Part shown: piece after piece, positions 10,174 through 20,384 of the stretch
Numbering within the stretch: the stretch's first letter is position 1
Layout: each line of letters opens with the position of its first letter
Assembly (NCBI GenBank): GCA_905147135.1
Contig: LR990056.1
Location: 8,380,001-8,444,000 of the forward strand
DNA: 64,000 nt
Reading direction: 5' to 3'
Source: Blastobasis lacticolella
Lineage: Eukaryota; Arthropoda; Insecta; Lepidoptera; Blastobasidae
Made by a program: the position numbers and the translations under genes
Notes under the pieces: generated by a model
What the model saw: only the letters and a program-made list of their open reading frames with translations
Database searches by the model: none
Told to the model about the DNA's origin: nothing

Positions 10174-11864
10174 GACGATGATGATCCGTCTATCTGTAGC
10201 TCCCGAACGGATGAACCAATTTCAATGCGGTTTTCTGTATTTGAAAGGTCTTTTTATCGAAATTATTCCTAACTTTATTTAATCGAAATCGGTTCGATCG
10301 GAGTAGACTTAGTAGGAGGTATTTGTTCCCCATGTGTCGGTAGATAATGTACATCTTTGACTTGCGATATCTCGCAAGGTATACCGTTTTCGACATTTTT
10401 GAACATAGTGATCGATATATATTAAAGTTTCCTATCGATTGGCATAAGTTTCATGAGTGGCCGCAAAATCAATATTTTTTTCAAAATGGCGGAAAGTGGG
10501 TGGTGATTTTCTCCATAGTAAATGTTCAATGCTCTTTACATGGTATTGAAAGTGACATTGTACTTACTTTTTATTTTTTATTTTATATAAATTTAATTTA
10601 TTATTAATCACATGTTATTATTGTATTTATTTATTTATGTATAAATAAATTATTGTATTGGGTTATTAATTATTTTAATTATTGAATCCGACATTTTAGT
10701 ATTATTAAATTATTGCATGCCAGATTCTGGCAAAGTGTGGGAGTCAAAAATGTTATATATATAAGAACCAATTGTATACCACATTTTAAGCAATAAAGAC
10801 ATTCATTCATTCATTACTTTGCACTGATTATTGCCTCCTCCGCTCGCTAAAGCTCTTTTCGCCTTGTTTAAGGCTAGCTGGAAGAGATCCCGTTTTGGGG
10901 TAAGCTCGTCTTTGCTTTGTAAGTGTTGCTTAACCAACTAAAATCGTGAATCACCTAGGTCTAAAATGTTTCAACTTAAGTATATCTCATACGTCTCCTT
11001 TTTAAAGCCTCAAGCCTTTTTCTAATCTACTCTGTATTGGACACCGTCCTTCAATCCACTCCTTCAAGCCTCCTGATGTCATTATATCAGCGCGTTTCAC
11101 ACAAATGTTTTAATTCAATGACGAACTTGCACCACGACTCGTGCTCACGAGCGACATGACCAATTCAAAGCAAGTTACATCGAGCACTTTGTTATACCCA
11201 TCATTTTTATTTGATGTTTACCAACCAATACTTTCAGAAGTATGAAATCAATATATTTTATCGTCTATTATTTTTGAAACAAAACCTCCGAGACTCTGCT
11301 AACATTTGATATCTCGCAGAATCCTATTATTTTTGTTGGAAATAAAGTGAGACTGTAGCTTCCTATTAAGAAAATAACTTTTAAGAGTTTAAGAGATTAC
11401 CCAGAACATTCAAACTTACAAAAATATTAACTTTTACTCCTTATAATATTACTATAGATAAATTAACGCACAAATTTATTTTAAAAATCATTTATTCTGA
11501 GAGATTTGCGATATGAAAACACTAAATTGGGGGAAGACATTCTTTAGACTGTGCTAAAAAGGTTAACGTATATTTTGCAAATATATGTTTCAGCTAGTAT
11601 AATGATGAAAATAGGACGCAGACACAGCCAACAAAAGCCTACCACAAAAGAAAATCTTTCCCACACACCACCGCCTCCCTCATTAAATAATCAGCATATT
11701 CGAATTTATCGCAGACGCTGCAGCAACAGCACTAGCTGCCAATATCACGAATTAATACCAACCGTGAAATTCCATTTAATTAACTCGGCGCCGGTCAGCG
11801 TTTCATAAAAAACCGGCCAAGGGCGAGTCGGTACTTGAATGTAAGGGGGGGTAACTAATAATTT
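10174..11864. other. Mostly unassigned stretch with a repeat-like start
   Basis: The tail of the RTE-like copy (gacgatgatgat) is followed by a block (about 10185-10320) with gtctatctgtagctcccgaa, similar in wording to 54300-54430 and 55195-55310: ancient dispersed repeats with an 'accgatttcaatg' type core. The rest is AT-rich. The 85-codon frame at 11551-11808 has no recognisable content. Confidence 0.35.
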
Positions 11865-11982
11865 CCATCATGATCTTCCGAGTGGTCAGTCCCGGGAACT
11901 GCTAAAGTCGGCTTTCGTGCTCATTCTCATCCACTCAGCCCGGTTCCGGCATCCTCGCATCGTAAGCACTCACATCTAGTGT
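11865..11982 (-). repeat. RTE-like 3'-end scrap
   Basis: The minus strand holds gcttacgatgcgaggatgcc, then a ggaaccgggctgagtgg block and a terminal gatcatgatgg. This parallels the end of the 9.1-10.2 kb copy (ggcttacgac...ggggatgccgaagaccggg... GAT tail). Decayed beyond translation. Confidence 0.4.
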
Positions 11983-12335
11983 TGGGCAGGGCTTACAAGA
12001 GACGGTACATTTGTCCCATACAAAACCGAAAATTGTACTGACGGCTCACTTTGAGAAGACATCCAACTTCAAATATAATGTCCTGGTAGGACTCTGTATT
12101 ACCCACTGGTGTTGCGTGACTATGGAGTTGCGAGTTGGATAGAGAAGACAGTGGGTTGGACAGATTAATAAAGCGTAGGGCACAAGAAAAATTTAAAGAT
12201 ACACCTTTGTATGTATTTACACTTGAATGCCTTGCCTCATTCGAAGTGGGACATTGTAGTGGCTTAAAAAAAGTATGAGTCTCATCTTACAAACTCTATT
12301 TAAAAATGTGTTTTGCTCACCACTACTCGCATACG

Positions 12336-12720
12336 ATCCAGCGAAGCCAATCCATCGGTAGCACGTAACCGTGAAAACATGACTAAACCAGCGTAGGCGA
12401 AACTTTTCTATCCTTTCCGCGACATCTCTTACGCCAAGGGTGAAATGAAAGTACTCGTTACAGACTCGATCGAGTTGTGTGACAACGCACATCCACGCGG
12501 CATTTCCATCGCTGACCATATCTTGCAGCCATAGAGCATCACGTGTCTTATAATGCTTTTTATAGCTATAACCCTCTTTAAAACAGGGATTGCTAGCTCA
12601 CAAATACGAGACTTGACATCACAGCTGATGTCTCCGGATTTGTGCAGCACGGATCTCAGGTACTTTAATTAATCTGTTCTATAGACAGTTCCAAGATCCG
12701 CGCTGCAGGACATGCACTCT
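12336..12720 (-). pseudogene. RTE-like reverse transcriptase C-terminal fragment
   Basis: On the minus strand a frame at 12429-12650 reads LHKSGDISCDVKSRI and IKSIIRHVMLYGCKIWSAM; the next (12217-12519) reads LDRVCNEYFHFTLGVRD and EKFRLRWFSHVF. These correspond in order to the thumb and post-thumb segments of the 9.7-10.0 kb copy (YLGSVMHESG, IIRPVMIYGCET, LDRVRNEYIRSSLGVRD, EEARLRWFGHVL). The C-terminal KKRWIDI and tail are missing at the low-coordinate end, where unrelated sequence takes over. Confidence 0.75.
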
Positions 12721-13096
12721 GTTTTGTCGACTTTTAGCTTTAAACTTCGACTTTACTTTATACTTACTTACATGTGTTTACCCTGCTTTGGCTTGTTCAC
12801 TAACACAATGCCATCAGTGTGTTCCATGAGCCAAGGAGGCAAATGGTTTCCATTTTGATCCTCCGTAAAAGGAACCCTAAAAACGGGCGCCCACATCTAT
12901 TCAGTCGATGTCGTAACGTCTACGTGGGACAAATTGCCGGACCTACGGTAATAAAGATTTATGCGAAGGCACCTCAAGATCTCGGCCTCCGTAATTCCGG
13001 AGCAATTAAACCGGAAACCTTACGGTATCGGGTGATAAACGCTTATACGAGCCGTTGAAATCTCACGTCTGGTTAGCGGAAATCTTAGCACTCCTG

Positions 13097-13323
13097 CAGC
13101 GCTTCAAAAATTGAATCGCTCGCCTTGATTTAAACGTTTTTCAATTTTGGTTTTCGCCATGAAATATTTGATATATTGATGCAGACTGTTGATTTTCCCT
13201 ATTTTTGAACTGTAATCTTTCGGTGTTGCCATTGTGATTTAAAAAATATTAAATTTTTCATGCCGGAAATCAAAATTAAAAACTGTTCGAATCGAGGCGA
13301 GCGATTCAACAATGGAACATCTG
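13097..13323 (-). mobile_element. TIR miniature element (CAG...CTG ends)
   Basis: A 227-bp element with arms of about 55 bases: gaatcgctcgccttgattta near the left and its diverged inverse near the right (aatcgaggcgagcgattcaa). Ends are CAG and CTG. Related copies are at 58330-58488, 61754-61970 and 62060-62260, all sharing an internal catttttgaa/taggg-aaaatc block. CAG-type ends recall hAT elements, but no 8-bp target duplication can be seen, so the superfamily is open. Confidence 0.7.
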
Positions 13324-14103
13324 AACTGTTTCGTGCATACGCAGAGTGAAGGCACGTCGAAACGAATTATCTAAAAGTTGTTATAGCAAATTCACCCTTA
13401 TTTCAACAAATTAACTTTAGATCAAAAACCTCATTTTTCGGCGCTAAATACCAACCTTCGTCGTCTTGACTACGGTATTTAATAAAGGTTGCTAAATTGT
13501 TTTATTAAAACAAAATGTACTTAAAATATTGTTTTTCTTTTAATAATGACGAGTTATTTCTTATGTTTACGTAACTAATATTATGTAATATTTATTGATC
13601 ATATAGCTTAATGAATGAGATCATCGTTTTTATGAGAAATTAACATTTGGGACATTTTTAAAGTTCTTACCTAATATCATTTATAACGTAATAAGGATAA
13701 GCAAACTTTAAATGTACAAGAATGATGAGACAATAATCTACTAACTTAAATATAGGTAACCTGAATATTTTCATAGCGGCGACAAACTTCGTAAGCGACA
13801 TAAGCCTAATCACAATCCGGACAAGCTTCGAAGAGTTTTAATACTTTGTTATTTTCCGTAAACCATTAACAGTGATGGACTTTATAAAAAAATTAGTAGA
13901 ATTTTTACCCAAACTGAGTTATATTCGACCGAGTTAAGTTAATTCGTTTAAGTTGAGTTGGGTTCAGTTTGAGGCTGGTAATCCGGTTTAACGATGAGGT
14001 AATTATGATGTCGCCCGAATAATGTGGGTAAACATGACCTGGGTGGCGTTTTTCGAGTTATCTCTGCTTTTCCGGAAAGCAGCATCAAGAAGCATCTATT
14101 ATA
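13324..14103. other. Unassigned stretch
   Basis: AT-rich. No protein-like frame and no repeat shared with the rest of the window was seen. Confidence 0.4.
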
Positions 14104-14210
14104 TTTTTTTATTTTTTTAGTTATACGGCAGACTAACGGGCAAACGAGACACCTGGAGATGAAGATGGAAAGTGGTCACCGCCGCCAATGGTCATCTGCA
14201 ACACGGGGCT
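14104..14210 (-). repeat. LINE 3' tail, reverse copy
   Basis: After a T-rich run, agttatacggcagactaacg, gggcaaacgagacacctgga and gaaagtggtcaccgccgcc are the inverse of the gcggtgac.act..catcagg/ctcgtttgcc/gtataa tail seen at 28033-28175 and 35895-36012. Confidence 0.5.
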
Positions 14211-14277
14211 GTACTAATCTAATTTTCAAATGAGTATTTACCTACTTTTTGAAAGTGTTAATAGAAAGTGAAGAAGT

Positions 14278-14455
14278 GCAAAGTTGAGGGAAAGAGAGGA
14301 AGAGGAAGGTCAAGATTTGAATATTGGAAGGACGTGAAGAAAAAGGGAGCGCCGAATATTATAAAGAGATGAAGAGGGTAACAGACAGGAAAGAAGAGTG
14401 GCGATTGTTCTACCGACCAGAGTCATACTCTTAAATTGTATATAATGATGATTTA
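14278..14455 (+). pseudogene. Retroelement C-terminal scrap
   Basis: The bases translate, across one frame change, as KVEGKRGRGRSRFEYWKDV and then RVTDRKEEWRLFYRPESYS before a stop and a GAT-like tail. This basic GRGR motif followed by a DRxEWR motif is the usual C-terminal end of lepidopteran non-LTR RT proteins (compare KKRWIDI...RAKWRRL at 10 kb). Everything upstream is missing. Confidence 0.5.
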
Positions 14456-14463
14456 CCTAGTTA

Positions 14464-14748
14464 GGTTTGTGGTTAAGGTATCCGACCCGTAAGTGAGAAG
14501 TACCGGGATCGGATACCACTGCGGCCATATACCAATGACCAATTTCTGAGTTATGTACATTAGTTGAATGCTAACCGATACTCTTACAGTGAGGAAAAAC
14601 ATCGTAATGAAACTTGCACATTCACGGAGACTGAATGTATTACCATGATCGAATCTGGTCAGGTTCCCCTGTTTACACAGAGGTCAGACGGCAGTCGCTC
14701 CGGTGGTCAAGGCGGACCCCGGAATATTGACACCAAGATGATTATATA
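14464..14748 (+). mobile_element. SINE-1 copy with internal deletion
   Basis: The head (gtttgtggttaaggtatccg) keeps an A-box-like part but a decayed B box. The body follows from atgaccaatttctgagttat to ggcagtcgctcc; about 60 bases before tggtcaaggcggaccccgg are missing. It ends acaccaagatgattatataa, running into a TAAA-type repeat. Confidence 0.8.
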
Positions 14749-15000
14749 AATAAATAAATAATTTGTGTATAAGAATTGCTCCTAACCTCGTGGTCGTTAG
14801 CCAGATTGGTTACCCATTTTATTACGTAACATGTAATTCATTGTGGGACAAGGATTTAATTAATGGGAGGGCAGTCTTTTCTTCAGTAGTTTCCCTATTG
14901 CCAATTATTCCTATTTACGCTACATCCATTGTTATTTTCTCATTCCATTGTAAGGTCTATTGTCTAAAATATTTACAACTCGGGAGGCCTTAGGCGCTAT

Positions 15001-15114
15001 CCTAATTAGCAATGGTTGTATGACCACGGTGTTGCGACGGGCGGTTTTGAGGTCTCCTATTGGTCGGGCGACGTCCGTTGTACGACCATAGTCGTACGAC
15101 CGTTGCCAATTAGG
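15001..15114. mobile_element. Small TIR miniature element
   Basis: The left arm cctaattagcaatggttgta (15001-15020, continuing to 15030) is matched by the inverse of 15085-15114 with a few transitions, giving 30-bp arms around a short GC-rich middle. No other copy is seen in the window and no target duplication is clear. Confidence 0.6.
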
Positions 15115-15470
15115 ACCTCTTGTCCACCCAAAAATACGCCTTCGGTACGGTATGGTGTATGTTGTATTTAAATTTTAATTTGTAATATAAACAAATATAA
15201 TATTCAAAATTGAGGCGAGATAAGTTAAATTGGTTGAATTTTATATCACCTGTTTTATCGCCGAGTTCCGTCGTAAAACGTCTTGATACTAACCTTCTGT
15301 GCGGTGCGATGTTTTATGGCCGAAGAGCAATCTAAATTCTATCTTATTTCGATTGAATTAGACTCATGCGTAAGCTATAGTCGTGCTGTGCAAGTACATG
15401 TTGCGTATTAGGAAGCATTATGTCATTGTGCTCATAATGTTTAAATATTTTGGTGTTTATTAAATAAATA
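15115..15470. other. Unassigned stretch between a TIR element and SINE-2
   Basis: AT-rich sequence with no recognised gene or shared repeat. Confidence 0.4.
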
Positions 15471-15704
15471 ATCACGGACAAATTCACATAGCGCCATCTA
15501 GCCCCAAACTAAGCAAAGCTTGTGCTATGGGTGCTAGATTACTGATATACTACTGAAATACTTTTTTTAAATATATTATACATAGAACACCCAGGCCCGT
15601 AAAAGAAATTAAAATTCATCATTTCAATTTCTGCCCGGCCGGGAATCGAACCCGGTACCTCTTGCGTGGCAGACCATGTTGACCACTGAGCCACTCAGGT
15701 CGTC
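15471..15704 (-). mobile_element. SINE-2, near full length
   Basis: Colinear with 7026-7256, including the tRNA-like head on the minus strand (gacgacctgagtggctcag, B box gggttcgattcc) and the gcaaagctttgctta/gctagatggcgc end. A six-base piece of the anticodon-side head is deleted relative to the 7 kb copy (gaccatgttg versus gaccggcatgttg). Confidence 0.85.
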
Positions 15705-17165
15705 ATTATAGCAGCTACTCGTCAACAAAGGCACGCGGTAGGACACCCGGAACATACTTTCAGAATATGTGTTGTCAATTAGATTAAGCTTGCAATATTC
15801 TAGGACATAAAAGCCAATATAGTAGTCTCATAATAAGAAAAATTTTTATTTACTGAATAGTAAAAATATATTAAATAGAATAGTACAAATATGTTAAAGG
15901 TAATATAAGTTATTACCTAATTGTCCTAACTGTCAAACAGACCAAACCATATTTTATAAACTATCTAGTATCCAAACGATGCTTTCAATATTTTGTAATA
16001 AAATATATTACCATCAAGAACACATAATTGAAAGTATTAACAAAACCTATCTCGGTTCTACGTAGCCTCGTCCAGAATACAGTAATGAATAGATTGACCC
16101 GGCGAAGGCAACGTCCATAATATTGAAAGTAGATTGAAACAACGCATGCATGAAGGGCCAACAAAAATCGGGCGTCCAAATATGCGGTCCCAGATAAGCT
16201 GGTATAATACGTGCGGAAGAATATTACGATACACGCCGGCGGGTCAGGGTCACGGCGTGGCTAGGGGTCGAAAAAATTGATTTATATAATAACTGATAAA
16301 AACTATACAGCCCAACCTGATGTTAAGTTTAAACAAATTGCCTAATTAATTTTGTCAAAAGAAATGAGTAAATACTGAAATGTGAATTTTGGTTTAGGTT
16401 TTGTAAATCATTTACGTAATAAAATGTAAAAAGATGATTAAATATAACGAATTTTATATTAAAATTTAACACTATGGAGGTAATATAATACAATAATTAC
16501 CTATATATTTTTCGTAGTTTGTAAATATCTCAACAATTTACAAATTACATTTTAAGACTTTCGTGGTAATTTACTGAACTTTCATCGCACATGTTATCGG
16601 GTTTATTACCACGGTTAAGTTAGAAATATCGAAAGAGAGAGAGAGAGAGAAATATCGAGGTAAAACCAATACGAACTGGTCGATGCAAATATCTGCATCC
16701 TCGTCCATGAAAAGCAATCAGGTCGCAAAATTCATGGTATACCTATTACCGCGGCTACCTATGTATACCTACCCTTGAACTCCGACCTCGTGGCTGACCT
16801 CCGCATACCGTTGTCGGATGTCCGCCGAGGATCACTCGTCGCTATGACCGGAATTCCGGGCCCGTATGCCTCTTCAGAATACTTCAGATTGAAATTAATA
16901 GAGGTCGGATTAGGCATCGCTGTCGGCGAATCCGGATCGATCTGATTTCATAGGGTCATCATTCATTCGAATGGAATCAATCTGTTGTTTTAACGGCGCG
17001 TAAAATCAATTTGGATACCGCAAGGTGGTATAGTTTGGGAGATTAGATCAACTAGGTGTATAAGTTTGGGAGAGATTAGGCGGGGTGCAATTTGAGAGTT
17101 GATATTGAATTTTGTATTTCAATTGGTTGTAATTTGTGAGGCTACGATATAATTAAAGAACATAA
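15705..17165. other. Unassigned stretch
   Basis: AT-rich in the first part and more GC-balanced from about 16660 to 17000. A (GA)n run lies at 16634-16650 between two direct copies of gaaatatcga. No gene recognised; the 64-codon minus frame at 15985-16179 has no known motif. Confidence 0.4.
16634..16650. repeat. (GA)n microsatellite
   Basis: Uninterrupted GA units flanked on both sides by aatatcga. Confidence 0.9.
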
Positions 17166-17260
17166 AACAAAACTGACCTTATTTATTTATTTAATAGTTT
17201 ATTGTACACAATAATGGTAACAGTTACAATTCAAATGTATATATGAAACAAAGAGCACTC
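17166..17260 (-). repeat. LINE 3'-untranslated fragment
   Basis: The bases tttaatagtttattgtacac followed by aataatggtaac resemble tttaaccatttattgtacac at 42120, where the same stretch follows a reverse-transcriptase C-terminus on the minus strand. Only the extreme 3' end is present here. Confidence 0.45.
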
Positions 17261-17889
17261 CTTATTTATATGAAGAAATTTCTTCCTTCTATGAAGAGAT
17301 TTCATAAAATCAACCGTCAGCTAAGTACGTATAGGTATATAAATTGTCTAAAACTGCTAACGGGTATTTCTCTCGTTACAATATTTATATTCGTTCCGCT
17401 CTCTAGTATAAAGTGCTTGTCCAAAGACATTAATTTCACCAAGTTTCAATTTCATCAAGTATGACGTTGAAAATTTTAATATAAATACACGAATACGTAC
17501 AGCATTACCAAAAAGCGAATTTCAAATACAGGCGTTGGGGTTTAATAAAAAATTTAACCGTAAATGAAACCTCTGTGGAGTTTGTCAAAAATTCTCTTAG
17601 AGTGTGCAGGTGAGCGCTCGCCAGCGATAAATCGCACAGGATATCACCTTTTAAATCCGATCCAACGGTATCGTTCAGAATTCAAAAGCCGCTTAAATTC
17701 TTCAAGCGTAACTCTTCGACTATTCGAAAAGTGTTTCCGAATAAATTTCTTGTTGCAGTGCTATTTTTATCGGTTGAATTCTCGTATTGTAGATTGTTTG
17801 TGTCTGATACCAATTATTATGGTTAAATCTTTAAGTCTTTGTTATGTAATAATTCTGGATCTTACTCTTGTAAGGTCAAGAATACCTTA

Positions 17890-17984
17890 AGCCGATGTTC
17901 AAATATGAAAAGGTTAATGAATGTAGAAGAAACGAGACAGTTTTATCAGGACCTTAGCAAGAGGAACGATGTGGTCCCCCAAAT
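17890..17984 (+). repeat. Non-LTR 3'-end fragment
   Basis: Translates as KRLMNVEETRQFYQDLSKRN; the end of that frame and the ccttagcaagaggaacgatg block match 54490-54560 and, more weakly, 82-140. It abuts a SINE-2 fragment directly at about 17985. Confidence 0.5.
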
Positions 17985-18085
17985 AAATATTCATGCACAA
18001 GTGACACAGTGTTATCAAGCCCCAAAGGAAGCAAAGCTTGTGTTATGGCTGCTAGACTACTGATAAACTACGTAATGTATACTTT
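17985..18085 (-). mobile_element. SINE-2 3' fragment
   Basis: Contains agccccaaaggaagcaaagc, then ttgtgttatggctgctagac and tactgataaacta, colinear with the body of SINE-2 at 7050-7120. The tRNA-like head is absent. Confidence 0.7.
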
Positions 18086-18474
18086 TAAATATATACTATT
18101 AAACATAAGTCTATCCTGACTTTATGTATGTAGGTATCGGGTATCAGCACCTACAGCGAAACTTATAGTTTTTACAGCTTGAATGGGTAATGTAAGAACT
18201 GTTTGCCGACAATATTCTCATGCTCCCAACCGTAATACGAGATAGTGAACTAAAATTACAGGAAATAAGTATTACATAACTAAATAGCTTTATAAACCGC
18301 GATGTTAACCTTACACCTTCAGTATGGTTACAGAAAGCGATGACGTCGAATGATTCTCTTCTGTTAGTTAATTTACTCAATTACACTTCCAATATCAAAG
18401 TTATCCATCCAATTTGTTTGTTGCATTCAACCTGGGAGGCAAAAATTAAACCGATGAAGTCGAATATATTATTT
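18086..18474. other. Unassigned stretch
   Basis: No gene or recognised repeat. Confidence 0.35.
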
Positions 18475-18577
18475 ATGTCCTCACAGTGACAATGCACCTA
18501 CGGTTCTGTATTTTTGTAACCTGCAACCTTAATGTATGAATAACTGTCTGCTCGTTTGTGACTGAGTAGCATAAAAA
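18475..18577 (+). repeat. LINE 3' tail
   Basis: Begins gtcctcacagtgacaatgca and ends ctgtctgctcgtttgtgact, then gagtagcataaaaaa. The 28033-28175 copy is colinear but longer by about 40 bases (catcagatgggctg part). Also related to 59752-59892 and, inverted, 56736-56860. Confidence 0.6.
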
Positions 18578-18894
18578 ATGTGTTAGTACTAAAATATTAT
18601 GTAAGACGGAACTGCTTGTTCTAAAACGACATTTATAACAGGAAAATAATAAAAGGAAAAATTCGGCTATAATATTCAGACCTAATACAAAATAATTCCG
18701 AGACCCGATAATCGAATCTCGAATCAACATAAATTTAAAAGTGCCCCCGACGTAAAACTGGAATCACCTTCGCTTCCGTTTCCGGAAAGAAATCAATCTC
18801 TATAAAATTACGCAATAAATTTTCCTCACCGAGTGTTCACGTTCAGAAACCTTAAATACTCGTACATATAGAAAATACAGCCTGATACGTAATA

Positions 18895-18993
18895 AGTATG
18901 GATGCGGAAGGCACAGGACCAGCCTTTGTGGAGATCTCTGGGGGAGTCCTATGTCCAGCTGGGCGACTTTCGGCTGATATGATGATGATGACG
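18895..18993 (+). repeat. LINE-D 3' end
   Basis: The block gatgcggaaggcacaggacc, ttgtggagatctctggggga and ggctgatatgatgatgatga matches 28960-29045 almost base for base, where it follows a readable RT C-terminus. Ends in GAT units. Confidence 0.65.
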
Positions 18994-19146
18994 TAACAAG
19001 TTATGACGCTACCAACAATATTTTGTTCCAAGTCGAATCTGCAATTATAATTTTTTAGGTTCGTTAGGCCAATAGCTTACCACACAGACAACGTCGAGGT
19101 TTTTTAAATATGTATATCGAAGTTATATTTATTCAAACAGTCCACA

Positions 19147-19327
19147 GAATGTGTAACCATGACCCAAATATTTTCAGGTTCTGCTGTTAAAAGGATCGTG
19201 CAGGTCAGATGGCAGTTGCTCCACGGTAATTAACTGACCTGCCAAATCCTGGATCTTGGTCAAGGCGAACCCTGGGCCCTTGTGCGCGAGAGCACAACCA
19301 AGACATTAACGTCAAGCTGAGATGAAG
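19147..19327 (+). mobile_element. SINE-1 3' fragment
   Basis: Starts gaatgtgtaaccatgaccca and runs through ggtcagatggcagttgctcc, tgacctgccaaatcctggat and gagagcacaaccaagacatt to agctgagatgaagatg. Head and first body third are missing. Confidence 0.75.
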
Positions 19328-20339
19328 ATGTATACTCGTATAGTTATATAGTTGGTGACTAATAATTTGTGAAAGAAATTTCACAACCAGAAGTCCTTAT
19401 TATAGCAACAAGATAAGTACCTACTGTTAACTTTATACTAATATTATAATCTGAAGGTATCCGTCGAAGCAAATCTCAATGGCTTTTGCCAGGGTCCGCC
19501 TTGCTTACGAAGAAAATAATATTTCTATTTTCGACCTTCATATTCAAGCGTTCTTATAAATTCTCCTGTGGGTATTTCATAATAGTTTGGTATACACAGA
19601 TAAAATGCCTTTAATATACAATAAAACAAACTATAAAGTTAAAGCTATAACTAGGCAAAGTTCGCGGCGGATTTGCAATGGAACGTAGTTGTAGTTTCTG
19701 CTTTAATAAAAATGCATATTGTTTTCAGTTTTACTTTACCAGTTTGAACATAAATTGAAATCGCAAAGTTAGTTTAATAAAACATATGTAGAAAAGCAGC
19801 CTCCCGAAATACATACGCACACAGCGTAAAAATTATATCTTGTTATACCTTTGATAAGCGCAGAGTCATAGGTAGTTATTACATACTATTTTTAGTACTT
19901 CTACCAAAGCTTAGCTGCTACCTGTACAGTGACAAAAATATTTACGAACCCTGTAATAACTAGAAAGTATGATGGCAATTACCTAACTATTACAAAAAGA
20001 ACAGGTGAGATAGCGGTCAAATGCCTGTCATGTCTAATAAAAAAATATATATATATTTAGAAAGCCGCCGACCTACGACTACTCCGCAAACGTGGCGAAT
20101 CATGCCCCTCCCAATAAAGTATTATTTTATAAGGCAATTTGGTTGTACCTAATATTGAGTTAGGTCGCTCTGTTTTTGAGCGATGTCCCTTAACTCAATA
20201 TTATGTGGTCCAAGTATGTGGACCAAATGTCTACTTTATCAGATGTGTATGGGTGGATTAGCCTGGACCAGTTTAGAAAAACAGGCCAGATGTCTCCTAT
20301 TCAGATATTACTTTCAAGTGTGTGGCTTTGACGGTGTCG
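19328..20339. other. Unassigned stretch with a hairpin
   Basis: AT-rich. An imperfect hairpin at 20151-20202 (arms beginning aatattgagtta and its exact inverse at the outer 12 bases, with further partial pairing inside) lies about 140 bases from the 3' end of the intact retroelement. An (AT)n stretch lies near 20045. Confidence 0.45.
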
Positions 20340-20384
20340 CTTCCTCCTCCTCAGTCGTTCACTCTTGACAGAGTGGTCGTGGTT

